Source of the DNA: Thalassobellus citreus
GTDB taxonomy: Bacteria > Bacteroidota > Bacteroidia > Flavobacteriales > Flavobacteriaceae
Assembly (NCBI RefSeq): GCF_044385915.1
Contig: NZ_JBISCC010000125.1
Span: 372,001-436,000, forward strand
Reading direction: 5' to 3'
Length of the DNA: 64,000 bases
The notes under the pieces were generated by a model. That model was not told the DNA's origin, searched no databases, and saw only the letters and a list, made by a program, of their open reading frames with translations. Position 1 is the first letter of the stretch, and every line of letters starts with the position of its first letter. The position numbers and the translations under genes are program-made. Shown piece after piece: positions 28,141 to 37,638 of this stretch.

Positions 28141-28176
28141 GCCAAAGAAGTTAAAGCATTCTTCTTTGGCTTTTCC
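28141..28176 (+). terminator. Bidirectional terminator between aminotransferase and sigma factor genes
   Basis: Perfect 10-base stem gccaaagaag / cttctttggc (28141-28150 and 28161-28170) with T-rich sequence on the plus side and A/T-rich sequence on the other, placed between convergent genes, so it can serve both strands. Confidence 0.85.
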
Positions 28177-28399
28177 AAAAAACTAAACTAATTATAATAA
28201 TATTATATTACTAAATATGATTTTATTATATCTTTAAAACGCTAATTATTAAAGTGCTTTATTTACTGTAAAAGTATAGTAACAAGATGTTATTATTAAG
28301 TATTTAATTATCAAGAAGTAATACTATATTAGCTTATTATTAGTATTTTTAGCCAATTACTTAAAAATTTAAGATGTTTTTTTAGAATTTTAAATTCAA

Positions 28400-29014
28400 T
28401 CAAGTTTTTTGCATACATTTTCTTAGTATGCCAAGAGCTCTAGATATATGACCTTCCACTGTTTTCATAGAAATATCTAATTTGTCTGCAACTTCATGAT
28501 ATTTTAAACCTTTAATTTTATTTTCATAAAACACAACCTTGCACCTAGCAGGAAGTTCATCTATGCATTTATCCAGTGCTTTCAATTTTTTGTTCTTAAA
28601 CTTAGCATCTGGTTCTATAGCTTGCATCATCGCCGTATAATAATATGATGATAACATGCTGTTTTTTTTCTTTACGTTTCTATAATTATCCATGAGCTTA
28701 TTATAAGATGCTCTAGTTAGATAACCACTAAGAGATGTGTTGATATTAAGGTCTTTTCTATTTGTCCATAGTTTTAAAAACACATCTTGTACTACATCTT
28801 CAACAATATTTTTATCATTACAGTAGCTAAGTAAAAATGCGCATAACTTACCGTAGTTTTCTGCATAGACTTTCTCGAAAACTTTTTGATTTCCAGCTTT
28901 TAAAGCCTCAATTGTAATGTTAAATTTTTTGTTTTTTTGCAAACTATTCGGTGGATTAATCGAATTATTTTCACAAAAATGAAAAAAATAATTAATAATT
29001 AGGGGGTATTTCAT
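28400..29014 (-). CDS. ECF RNA polymerase sigma factor (FecI-like)
   Basis: Sigma-70 family factor of the extracytoplasmic-function type. Region 2 is visible in YAENYGKLCAFLLSYCNDKNIVEDVVQDVFLKLW, including the core polymerase-binding helix; region 4 is in LDKCIDELPARCKVVFYENKIKGLKYHEVADKLDISMKTVEGHISRALGILRK, a helix-turn-helix that reads the -35 element. The ATG at 29014 gives 204 residues, with about 25 odd N-terminal residues; a TTG at 28942 would give a more typical length. The gene is divergent from the FecR gene with only 35 bases between, so they form a cell-surface signalling pair that should control the SusCD locus to the right. Family call is firm, start uncertain. Confidence 0.92.
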   Translation of the reverse strand: MKYPLIINYFFHFCENNSINPPNSLQKNKKFNITIEALKAGNQKVFEKVYAENYGKLCAFLLSYCNDKNIVEDVVQDVFLKLWTNRKDLNINTSLSGYLTRASYNKLMDNYRNVKKKNSMLSSYYYTAMMQAIEPDAKFKNKKLKALDKCIDELPARCKVVFYENKIKGLKYHEVADKLDISMKTVEGHISRALGILRKCMQKT

Positions 29015-29026
29015 TCTTTTTACGTC
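29001..29026 (+). promoter_or_regulatory. Candidate ECF-sigma-dependent promoter of the plus-strand fecR gene
   Basis: The sequence agggggta at 29001-29008 followed 14 bases later by cgtc (29023-29026) lies 24-49 bases before the FecR start codon. An agggga-type motif also precedes the other fecR gene (52621-52643, minus strand). ECF sigma factors often use CGTC-type -10 elements. The motif is seen twice; its role as a promoter is inferred. Confidence 0.45.
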
Positions 29027-29049
29027 AATACTTTAAATGATAGTAAAAA

Positions 29050-30201
29050 ATGAACAAAACGGCAATAAATAGGCTAATATTAAAACTTATTGATAATACA
29101 ATTTCAGAAACAGAATCTGAAGCATTAGCTATTTGGTTAGAATCTGATGATGAAAATTTAAAATATTTTAATGAATTAATTCAGGTAAATTATTTAATCG
29201 ATTCAAAACAAGAATTTAACCATAACGAGTCTTTAAACCGAATTCTTAATACAACACAAAGAAAAAGAAGGTTCAGTAAAAAAACATGGCTTTATTCAGT
29301 AGCAGCGTCTATTACTATTTTATTAGCAGTTACGTTTACAACATATAAATACAACACTACTAATAGTAAGCCAATTATTGTTAATAATAATATTGATAAT
29401 GGTACAAATAAAGCAACCTTAACTATTGAAGATGGTTCAAGTATTGTTTTAGAAAAAGGACAAGATTATGTTGCGAGTACAGGTAATATAATTAGTAATG
29501 GTGAAGAAATTATTTATGAAACTAAAAAAACAAACCTTACTAAAACAGCTTATAACACGCTAACCATACCAAGGGGTGGGCAATTCTTTTTAAAACTAGC
29601 AGATGGTACGCAAGTATGGTTTAATTCTGAAACACAATTAAAATATCCTGTCAATTTTATTGATGGAGAAACACGTCAAGTAGAATTGGTATATGGTGAA
29701 GCTTACTTTAAAGTTTCTCATAGCACAGAACATGGAGGCTCTAGTTTTAAAGTATTAAATGATGGACAAGAAATTGAGGTTTTGGGTACAGAATTTAATA
29801 TTAAAGCTTATAAAGATGAAGCTAATCTTTACACTACGCTGGTTACGGGCAAAGTAGCAGTATCTACAGATAATACTAGTACCATTTTAAAACCTGGCGA
29901 ACAATCTAATTTAAATAGCAGCACAAAAGATTTTACAGTAACAACAGTTGATGTTTATGATCAAATATCATGGAAAGAAGGCATTTTTAGTTTTAAAAGA
30001 AAATCTCTTAAAAACATCATGCAAGTTTTATCTAGATGGTATGATATGGATGTAACCTTTGAAAACAAAGCCTTAGAAAACATTGGCTTTAATGGTGCAT
30101 TAGGTAAAGATCAAAATATTCAAGAAATATTAGAAACTATTAAAGGTTCAGGAGTTATTAAAAATTATGAGATAAACAACAAACAGGTTATTTTAAAGTA
30201 A
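29050..30201 (+). CDS. FecR family anti-sigma factor
   Basis: Single-pass inner-membrane regulator of 383 residues. The cytoplasmic N-terminal segment (1-76), which would hold the ECF sigma factor, leads to a membrane helix (about 78-96: WLYSVAASITILLAVTF). The periplasmic FecR domain (about 165-260) shows TIPRGGQFFLKLADGTQVWFNSETQLKYP and VELVYGEAYFKVSH, and the DUF4974 domain ends the protein (FKRKSLKNIMQVLSRWYDMDVTFENK). It is divergent from the sigma gene and 110 bases upstream of susC, the standard order for ligand-sensed uptake loci. It should release sigma when the SusC-type receptor is occupied. Confidence 0.93.
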   Translation: MNKTAINRLILKLIDNTISETESEALAIWLESDDENLKYFNELIQVNYLIDSKQEFNHNESLNRILNTTQRKRRFSKKTWLYSVAASITILLAVTFTTYKYNTTNSKPIIVNNNIDNGTNKATLTIEDGSSIVLEKGQDYVASTGNIISNGEEIIYETKKTNLTKTAYNTLTIPRGGQFFLKLADGTQVWFNSETQLKYPVNFIDGETRQVELVYGEAYFKVSHSTEHGGSSFKVLNDGQEIEVLGTEFNIKAYKDEANLYTTLVTGKVAVSTDNTSTILKPGEQSNLNSSTKDFTVTTVDVYDQISWKEGIFSFKRKSLKNIMQVLSRWYDMDVTFENKALENIGFNGALGKDQNIQEILETIKGSGVIKNYEINNKQVILK

Positions 30202-30216
30202 ATAAAAAGAAAAAAA

Positions 30217-30264
30217 GAGAGAGCGAAGTCCAATCATTTGGCGGTGAACTAAACTTCGTCCCTC
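30217..30264 (+). repeat. Stem-loop between fecR and susC (plus-strand locus)
   Basis: Inverted repeat cgaagt (30224-30229) with acttcg (30253-30258), extended by imperfect purine/pyrimidine pairing on both sides, within the 110-base fecR-susC gap. The other locus also has a hairpin at the same place (51371-51396). It might tune transcription or mRNA decay between regulator and porin genes; no T-run follows, so it is not a typical terminator. Confidence 0.4.
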
Positions 30265-30311
30265 TAGTATGTATTAATTAAATCAATGTCTAACTAACAC
30301 AATGCGAATTT

Positions 30312-33300
30312 ATGGAAATTAAATTAATTAAATTCCGCTCTCTCATTCGAAAGCGGGTATTACTAACAATTATGAGAACATTCATTTTTCTTCTATGCTC
30401 TACAATTTTTGGTCTAAACACAGAAAGTGGTTTAGCTCAAAAAAGAGTAAAAATAGATACTGATAAAGAGGTCTCAGTAGACGAGGTTTTCGATATTATT
30501 AAAACGCAAACCGATTATCATTTTATCTATCAGCAAGATCTTTTTAACAATATGCCTAAGGTGCAATTGAAAAAAGGGATAATTAGTGTTGGTAAGCTAC
30601 TAAAAAACAGTTTGTCTACAGAAGATTTTAGTATCATATTATCTACCAATAATAATATTTTAATAAAAGAAAAATCTGATGTTCAACAAATTCAAATTTC
30701 TGGAACGGTAACAGATGCAAAAGGACAGCCTCTATATGGTGCTACCGTTTTAATAAAAGGAACAAGAACAGGTACTACAACCGATTTTGATGGAAAATAT
30801 TCTATTATGGTAGCAAGTACTCAAAATATATTGGTATTTTCTTCTTTAGGCTATAAAACTCAAGAACTTCAAGCGGGAGCAAAAGGAGTTTTAAATGTTT
30901 CTTTAGAGGAAGATATTTCAGAATTAGATGAAGTTGTTATAAGTACAGGAATCTTTAAGCGTCCAGAAGCAAGTTTTACAGGTGCTGCAACTGTTATTAC
31001 AAAACAACAAATTCAGTCTTTTGGAAATAGAAATTTACTAAGAACTTTAGCGAATATCGACCCTTCTTTAGATATTCAAGAGCAAAATAAATTTGGTTCA
31101 GATCCAAATAATACAACTTTAAATATACAAATAAGAGGTGCGTCTTCTATAGCCGATATTAATAACTTACAAAATCAAACTAGAGGCGAATTAAATACAC
31201 CGCTTTTTATTCTAGATGGTTTTGAAGTAAGTGTAGAACGCGTTTTAGATATGAATCAAAACGAAGTAAATTCTGTTACTATTTTAAAAGATGCTAGTGC
31301 TACTGCTATTTATGGGTCTCGTGGAGCAAATGGCGTAATTGTTATAACGTCCTCTATTCCTCCAAAAGGAAAATTACGAGTAACATATTCGGCAGGTCTT
31401 AATCTTGAAGTACCAGATTTATCATCATATGATTTATTAAATTCTAAGCAAAAACTTGAAGTTGAAAAAATAGCAGGTTTATATACAGGTTCAGATACAA
31501 ACCAGCAGATTTTACTTGACAACCTTTTTAATCAAAATAACAAAGCTGTTCAAGAAGGGGTTAATACAGATTGGCTTAGTATACCAACTCAAGTAGGTGT
31601 TGGTCAATACCACCGTATAGGAATTAGTGGAGGTGATAAAGAGTTTAGATATGGTTTAAACGTTTCATACAACAACATTACAGGAGCTATGAAAGGGTCT
31701 AAACGTGATAATCTTAACACAGGTTTTAATTTACAATATGCTTTTAAAAATGTTAACGTATCAAACCAACTTGAGTTAGGTTTTAATAAAGGAACTAATA
31801 GTCCTTATGGAACGTTTTCTCAATACTATGATATGAATCCATACTGGAGACCATATGATGAAAATGGAACACCAATAACAACTTATGAAACGTTTGGAAA
31901 CACAAACAGATACAATCCTTTGTATGATGCTTCTTTAGCAAGTTTTTCAACAACAGATTATAATAATATACGTAATAATACTTCAGTTAGTGTTAATTTA
32001 AATCCTAGTTTAAAATGGGATACAAGTTTTGGAGTTACATTGCTTAAAGGTGGTTCAGATTTATTTACATCACCACTAAATTCTGCTGGTATTATTGCTA
32101 ATCTACCAATTTTAGAGCGAGGTTCTTATTCTAAAGGTATTAGAGAAGAGAAAACGTATCAAATATCGTCTACATTAAATTACGGAAAAACGTTTGGCAA
32201 GCATGCTTTATTTTTAGGTGTTAATGGTCAAATTATAGAAAACCAAAGCGAAAGCATGTCTATCTATGTTAAAGGTTTTACAAATGAAAATTTAAATGAC
32301 ATTTCAAACGGTATTAACTATTCAGGACAAAGTCCAAGAGTATCAGAGTCTAAAGTTAGAAGCGTTGGACTAACAGGTATATTTAACTATAATTACGATA
32401 ATAAATACTTTATTGAAGGAACAGCAAGAGTTGATGGTGCCTCTTCTTTTGGTTCTGAAAGTAGATATGCGCCATTTTACTCACTTGGTGCTGCTTGGGA
32501 TTTTAGTCAAGAAAAAATTATAAAAGAAAATTTAACATGGCTTGACCGTGCTAAATTTAGATATTCTTACGGAGTAACAGGCTCGTTAAACTTCTCAGCA
32601 TATCAAGCACTTAGTACGTATAAATATGACACAGAGTCTCAGTATAACAATATTACAGGAGTAACTTTATTAGCCTTAGGGAATTCTAATTTAAAATGGC
32701 AAAATACGAAGCAAAACAATTTAGGTTTAGATTTAAGTGCCTTTAAAAACAGACTAGGGTTTACTTTTAATTACTATCGTAAAACTACAGACAACTTAAT
32801 AGGAGATGCATCGCTTCCATTATCAAACGGTTACACGAGTTATACCGAAAATTTTGGAACGGTTAGAAACACAGGATATGATGCACAAGTAAGTGTAAAT
32901 GTATTACGTGATGATAAAAATCAAATTTCTTGGTATTTATCTACGGGTGTATATCATAATGAAAATGTTTTAGTAAAACTTTCTGATGCTGTTAAAACAG
33001 CAAATGAGCAATGGGAAAATCAATTTACAAATGCTGATGCTTTTTACCAATACAGAGAAGGTCAATCTATGGATGAGATATATGTTATAAAATCACCAGG
33101 TGTAGATCCACTTACAGGAGATGTATTATATGAAGACCCAGAAACTGGTAATGTTTATAATGAAATTAATGAAAACACAAGAAAGATACCTATGGGTAGT
33201 TCTTTACCAAAAATTAATGGACGATTTAGTTCTTCCTTACGTTATAAAGGTTTTATGCTAGATCTAGCGTTTTCATACCGCTTAGGTGCTAAAAAAATAA

Positions 33301-33653
33301 ACTATTCGCTATTAAAAGTAGAAAATGCTTATGTAAGAAACAATGTTGATGCAAGAGTATTAGATACACGTTGGCAACAACCAGGAGACATAACTGCTTT
33401 TCAAAATATAGCTAGCGAAAATATAACAGTTAATAACGATCGTTTTGTATTTACTGAAAGAACTTTAGCTTTAAGTAACATAAACCTTAGCTATCAATTT
33501 TCTCAAAAAGTATTAGATCTATTTAATGTTAAACAATTAAGCTTAACAGGAACTATTTCAGATGTATTTTATATTTCAAATATAAGAACAGCGAGAGGAA
33601 CAGATTACCCATATACTATAAGGCCATCATTAAACCTTTCTGTTACATTTTAA
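30312..33653 (+). CDS. SusC/RagA TonB-dependent outer-membrane transporter with STN domain
   Basis: Outer-membrane active transporter of 1113 residues. After a basic extension and signal peptide (ending GLAQ near residue 43; a second ATG lies at 30372) come an STN signalling domain (about 50-118), a carboxypeptidase-regulatory-like beta-sandwich (ISGTVTDAKGQPLYGATVLIKG), the plug with the SusC signature ILKDASATAIYGSRGANGVIVI, and the beta-barrel ending in phenylalanine (LNLSVTF) as outer-membrane proteins do. The STN domain is the part that talks to FecR, matching the adjacent regulator pair. It forms a complex with the SusD protein encoded 19 bases later. The ligand is not known; the locus has proteases and thioredoxins rather than glycosidases. 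Confidence 0.95.
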   Translation: MEIKLIKFRSLIRKRVLLTIMRTFIFLLCSTIFGLNTESGLAQKRVKIDTDKEVSVDEVFDIIKTQTDYHFIYQQDLFNNMPKVQLKKGIISVGKLLKNSLSTEDFSIILSTNNNILIKEKSDVQQIQISGTVTDAKGQPLYGATVLIKGTRTGTTTDFDGKYSIMVASTQNILVFSSLGYKTQELQAGAKGVLNVSLEEDISELDEVVISTGIFKRPEASFTGAATVITKQQIQSFGNRNLLRTLANIDPSLDIQEQNKFGSDPNNTTLNIQIRGASSIADINNLQNQTRGELNTPLFILDGFEVSVERVLDMNQNEVNSVTILKDASATAIYGSRGANGVIVITSSIPPKGKLRVTYSAGLNLEVPDLSSYDLLNSKQKLEVEKIAGLYTGSDTNQQILLDNLFNQNNKAVQEGVNTDWLSIPTQVGVGQYHRIGISGGDKEFRYGLNVSYNNITGAMKGSKRDNLNTGFNLQYAFKNVNVSNQLELGFNKGTNSPYGTFSQYYDMNPYWRPYDENGTPITTYETFGNTNRYNPLYDASLASFSTTDYNNIRNNTSVSVNLNPSLKWDTSFGVTLLKGGSDLFTSPLNSAGIIANLPILERGSYSKGIREEKTYQISSTLNYGKTFGKHALFLGVNGQIIENQSESMSIYVKGFTNENLNDISNGINYSGQSPRVSESKVRSVGLTGIFNYNYDNKYFIEGTARVDGASSFGSESRYAPFYSLGAAWDFSQEKIIKENLTWLDRAKFRYSYGVTGSLNFSAYQALSTYKYDTESQYNNITGVTLLALGNSNLKWQNTKQNNLGLDLSAFKNRLGFTFNYYRKTTDNLIGDASLPLSNGYTSYTENFGTVRNTGYDAQVSVNVLRDDKNQISWYLSTGVYHNENVLVKLSDAVKTANEQWENQFTNADAFYQYREGQSMDEIYVIKSPGVDPLTGDVLYEDPETGNVYNEINENTRKIPMGSSLPKINGRFSSSLRYKGFMLDLAFSYRLGAKKINYSLLKVENAYVRNNVDARVLDTRWQQPGDITAFQNIASENITVNNDRFVFTERTLALSNINLSYQFSQKVLDLFNVKQLSLTGTISDVFYISNIRTARGTDYPYTIRPSLNLSVTF

Positions 33654-33672
33654 TTTAAACCAGATAGAAAAC

Positions 33673-35112
33673 ATGAAAAAACAATATATAATTATTTTAT
33701 TTTTAGTAACAACGCTTTTCTCCTCATGTGATGATTATCTTGATGTGGAGCCAAAAGATATGGTAACAGTAGACAAAACACTAACTACTGCCGATGGGTA
33801 TACTTCTGCTATTACAGGGGTATATCAAATACTGCAAGATGTTTATAACCCAGATAGTTTTTTAATGGGAAATGGTACAGATGTTTTAGCAAATACTTAT
33901 GCAGAACCATATGATGATTTTTCTTATATGTTAACTAAAATTCATCATTATGAATTTGATAATACTCAAGTTGAAACACAAATTAGTGCAGCATTTTTAA
34001 ATTTATATAAAGCTATTGCTAACATAAACATCATCATAGAAAATATTGAAAATGAAACAGCCTTAACTATTGATGAGGTTAATTTTATAGAAGGAGAAGC
34101 TAAAGCCCTTAGAGCTTTTATTCATTTTGATTTATGGCGTTTATTTGGTACGGTTCCAGATGACACAGCAACAGCTTCAGAAGTCATATTACCATATGCA
34201 TTAAATGTAACTAACGGTCCTATTGATTATGTAAATTACGAGACTTATTTCTCATATATTCTTGCAGATCTAGAAGATGCTAAAAATGCATTGTCAGTAT
34301 CAGACCCAATAGTAAAATATACCAAAGAAGCTTTAAATAATTTAGGAAGTATTGATGAATACCCTAATTTAGGATGGTATGGTAGACAAAACAGATTTAA
34401 TTACTATGCAACACTTGGAACTTTAGCTCGCGTTGAATTATGGATGGGAAACAACCAAAAAGCGTATGAATATGCCAAAGAAGTTGTAGATGCCAAAAAC
34501 GAAGATGCTTCTTTAAAATTTGAATTAGGTACATCTGCTAATTTAGGTAATGGAGACTATGCCCTTTTTACAGAGCAACTTTTTGGAATAGAAACTTTAG
34601 ATTATGACGACATTCCTTATGCTGCTACATCATATTATGCACATTGTGTTAATGGTCAATATATAATTCAACAGTTTTATACTAGTGCATCAGATATTAG
34701 ATTAAGTTTATTTGAAACAACCGAAAATAGTGCTTTATCATGGGATGCTCAGTGTACTAAAAAATATAGTAAAATGACAGAGAATGATGTTTCAGAATAT
34801 AAAAGCATTCCTGTTATTAGATTATCTGAAATGTATCTAATCCTAATAGAATCGGCACCTACTCTAGCTGAAGCTCAAGAATACTATGATACTTTTATTA
34901 ATACACGTTTTGATATTGGCACAACACTTACAGAAGCAAATCGTCAAGAAACAGTATTGAATCAATATATTAAAGAACTATGGGCAGAAGGACAGATTTT
35001 CTATGCTTATAAACGTTTGAATTTAGAAATGCTTCCTATATCATTTCAAGAAATGAATGCTGATAAATACCGTGTTAAACTTCCAGAAGGAGAAACAAAT
35101 TCTGGAATATAA
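33673..35112 (+). CDS. SusD/RagB family surface lipoprotein
   Basis: Ligand-binding lid of the SusCD complex, 479 residues. The signal peptide ends in a lipobox (TTLFSSC, cysteine about 19), followed by DDYLDVEPKDMVTVDKT, a typical SusD start. Helical repeats of the SusD fold occur in AFLNLYKAIANINIIIENIEN, EGEAKALRAFIHFDLWRLFG and ATLGTLARVELWMGNNQKAYEYAKEVV, and the C-terminal half contains PVIRLSEMYLILIESAPTLAEAQEYYD. It lies directly after susC. The long aromatic-poor loops do not reveal the ligand. Assignment is firm. Confidence 0.94.
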   Translation: MKKQYIIILFLVTTLFSSCDDYLDVEPKDMVTVDKTLTTADGYTSAITGVYQILQDVYNPDSFLMGNGTDVLANTYAEPYDDFSYMLTKIHHYEFDNTQVETQISAAFLNLYKAIANINIIIENIENETALTIDEVNFIEGEAKALRAFIHFDLWRLFGTVPDDTATASEVILPYALNVTNGPIDYVNYETYFSYILADLEDAKNALSVSDPIVKYTKEALNNLGSIDEYPNLGWYGRQNRFNYYATLGTLARVELWMGNNQKAYEYAKEVVDAKNEDASLKFELGTSANLGNGDYALFTEQLFGIETLDYDDIPYAATSYYAHCVNGQYIIQQFYTSASDIRLSLFETTENSALSWDAQCTKKYSKMTENDVSEYKSIPVIRLSEMYLILIESAPTLAEAQEYYDTFINTRFDIGTTLTEANRQETVLNQYIKELWAEGQIFYAYKRLNLEMLPISFQEMNADKYRVKLPEGETNSGI

Positions 35113-35201
35113 TAATAACGGCAACATGTATTATTCTTAAAAAAAACTTCATTTAAAGTTAAACTAAGAATATTCAAACCATTAAATAAAAACATATAAA
35201 A

Positions 35202-35984
35202 ATGAAATATAGATTTTTAATATTAATAATTTTATTCGCAACACTATCGTGTAGTGAAGATTACCCAGAAACATATCAAGGGGATGCTTATTTAGGTTTT
35301 GCTATTGGCCCTGAAGATTATAGAATATATGTGCAACAATATTTTAATAATTTTTATTATTACGATGATAGCACTGTAGCTCGAGATACTGTATATGTGG
35401 CAATGAATGCTGTTGGTGCAATTCCTAATAAAGATATTGCAGTAAAAATAAAAACGTTTGATAGTGAAACACGTTCTTACCCTGAACGTATTGATCAAAC
35501 AACAGAAAATGCGGTATCAGGGGTGCATTATGTCCCTTTTGAATCTGATGAAATGACTAATTTACTGAAATTTCATGCCAATAAAATGCAGGATACAATT
35601 CCAATTATTCTGCTAAATGATGCTAGTTTAAAGGAAACAACTTACCGTTTAACATTTCAATTAGATAATTTAGAAAATGCCTTAGTTACAGACAATGATG
35701 AAAACAGGGTGGTTATTTACATATCTAACAGAGTAAGTAAACCAAGTAACTGGAACGACTGGGAATTTGGCATCTATAGTGATGTTAAAATAGATTTTAT
35801 GATTCGCCATTCCGATTTAAAATGGAATGAAGAAGATATGGAAATGGTTTTAAACGATGCATTTCTATTATCGTACTATAAATATAAATTTAAAGAAGAC
35901 CTTATAAAGGAAAATGAAGCCCTTGGTAGTGATGGTCCTTTAGTAGATGCAAATGGACAAGCCATTAAATTCTCTCTTTTTTAA
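35202..35984 (+). CDS. DUF4843-type lipoprotein
   Basis: Predicted outer-membrane lipoprotein of 260 residues. The signal ends in a lipobox (LFATLSC, cysteine at 17), then SEDYPETYQGDAYLGFAIG. The middle is beta-rich, with VAMNAVGAIPNKDIAVKIKTFD and VSGVHYVPFESDEM, a pattern like the DUF4843 / Calx-beta-type lipoproteins that follow SusD genes in many FecIR-controlled loci. No catalytic motif is visible. It sits 89 bases after susD and 19 before the next lipoprotein gene. It is probably an accessory surface subunit that binds the ligand or docks on SusCD; function is otherwise unknown. Confidence 0.75.
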   Translation: MKYRFLILIILFATLSCSEDYPETYQGDAYLGFAIGPEDYRIYVQQYFNNFYYYDDSTVARDTVYVAMNAVGAIPNKDIAVKIKTFDSETRSYPERIDQTTENAVSGVHYVPFESDEMTNLLKFHANKMQDTIPIILLNDASLKETTYRLTFQLDNLENALVTDNDENRVVIYISNRVSKPSNWNDWEFGIYSDVKIDFMIRHSDLKWNEEDMEMVLNDAFLLSYYKYKFKEDLIKENEALGSDGPLVDANGQAIKFSLF

Positions 35985-36003
35985 TTCTTAAAAAACATAT
36001 ATC

Positions 36004-37623
36004 ATGCAAAATATAAAGATATTTTTTAAGCCCTTTATTATAGGGGTGTTTACACTATTTATTATTAATTCATGTTCTAATGACACCGATTATGTAGAGC
36101 CATTCGACGATATAAACATCCTGCTTGAAAATGTTAAGGATACTTATTTCTATAATGAAACACTGTTATTAGATCCAGCAATAACTTATGGAGAAAATAG
36201 CGTTGACGACACTACATTTTCATACAAATGGAATCTTGTAAAAGAAAGCGGTGTAGAACTTATTTCAGAAAGCAAAAGTTTAGAATATCAATTAAATACG
36301 ATTGGGCAATTAAATATTCAATTACTAGTAGAAAATAACGAAACACACGTTATAGAATCTCAAGTAGTGACTATAGATGTTCAAGCTGTTACCAATAAAG
36401 GTTGGTATGTACTTAAAGAAACAACAGAAGGCAATACAGAACTTGATGCGTTTTATATTGATTTAGCTACCCCAGATTATAATATTTTAGAGCAAAAAAC
36501 AGGAGCAGCTCTATCAGGAGCTCCTAAAGTTTTAACAAGTATGGGGCGTTATAACGAAAACTATCAAACGGTAACAACTATGCAAGTTTTTAGTGAGCAT
36601 GATGGTGTTGAGCTAAATCTAAAAGAAGCTAAACTATCAAGTAAACTTGATGATATGTTTTTGTTAATTGATAATAAAGCAGAACCTAATATACAATCAG
36701 GAATAGTGAATAGAGATATTGTGTACCTTTCTATGGGTGATTATGGCACTAGTTATATGAGAAATACAGATCCAGCATTCTTTCCTCCAATTGAAGGCGA
36801 TTATAGAATTGATGGGCAAATGACTATGGCATCTTTTGGTAATGTTTTAGCTTTTGACAATAAGAACAAACGCTTCATTAGACTTATAGCAAGTTATGAT
36901 TCTTTTTATACGCTTGGTGAATTTGCCGATGCTTATACTAGCTATAATAATGGTGTTGAGGTTTCTGTAAACAATATGAATGGAGAATCAATCTTTTTAG
37001 AAAACACTCAAAAAGGTTCAGGTTGGGAAGCTACAACTTATGCCTATTCTTTATTTAAAAAAGATGGTATTGATGACGCTTTAACACTTTACGGACTAGA
37101 TTATGAAACCTTTGTTAAAGGTTCTTATTGGGCACCAGATTTTTCAGTAATTGAGTCTGGAGATTACAGTCCTATTAATCTTGAAAAAACCTTAACAAGT
37201 ACAGATTATCCAATGCTAGTATCTTCAGATGTTTATACAATGAATAAACAAGTTGATATCTTATATTTTGCAAAAGATAATGTTATTGGAGCTTATAATA
37301 TTAACGACGAATCGTATAACCCATCATTTGTTAATGATATTCCTGCCGATGAAACTATTACGTTCATGAAATACATTAACACAAGTTATTGGAACTATGA
37401 TGAGTTTTACACACCTGTTTCTATCGATTTAGAATTTAATGGTTTAGTAGTAGCTACTTACAATCAAGCATCAGATACTTACAAAATATATCGTTACCAA
37501 TTAGATGGTTTAACTACTATAAGTAAACAAGACGATATAAAAACAGGAACAGGAAAAGTATCAAAAGTTATGTATATATCGACTTCTAACGATTGGTTAA
37601 ATGACATACACCTGTATAATTAA
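36004..37623 (+). CDS. PKD-like family lipoprotein
   Basis: Predicted surface lipoprotein of 539 residues. The signal peptide ends in a lipobox (LFIINSC, cysteine about 24), followed by two immunoglobulin/PKD-like segments (about 35-125; FSYKWNLVKESGVELISESKSLEYQLNTIG and LNIQLLVENNETHVIESQVVTIDV). The remaining 400 residues look like a beta-propeller, with repeats such as KGWYVLKETTEGNTELDAFYIDL and TLGEFADAYTSYNNGVEVS. Proteins of this design commonly follow SusD and DUF4843 genes in Bacteroidota. No enzyme motif is visible. It probably takes part in binding the ligand at the cell surface. Its place between the DUF4843 gene and the TlpA genes (15 bases) shows one operon. Confidence 0.72.
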   Translation: MQNIKIFFKPFIIGVFTLFIINSCSNDTDYVEPFDDINILLENVKDTYFYNETLLLDPAITYGENSVDDTTFSYKWNLVKESGVELISESKSLEYQLNTIGQLNIQLLVENNETHVIESQVVTIDVQAVTNKGWYVLKETTEGNTELDAFYIDLATPDYNILEQKTGAALSGAPKVLTSMGRYNENYQTVTTMQVFSEHDGVELNLKEAKLSSKLDDMFLLIDNKAEPNIQSGIVNRDIVYLSMGDYGTSYMRNTDPAFFPPIEGDYRIDGQMTMASFGNVLAFDNKNKRFIRLIASYDSFYTLGEFADAYTSYNNGVEVSVNNMNGESIFLENTQKGSGWEATTYAYSLFKKDGIDDALTLYGLDYETFVKGSYWAPDFSVIESGDYSPINLEKTLTSTDYPMLVSSDVYTMNKQVDILYFAKDNVIGAYNINDESYNPSFVNDIPADETITFMKYINTSYWNYDEFYTPVSIDLEFNGLVVATYNQASDTYKIYRYQLDGLTTISKQDDIKTGTGKVSKVMYISTSNDWLNDIHLYN

Positions 37624-37638
37624 CAAATAATTTTAAAA

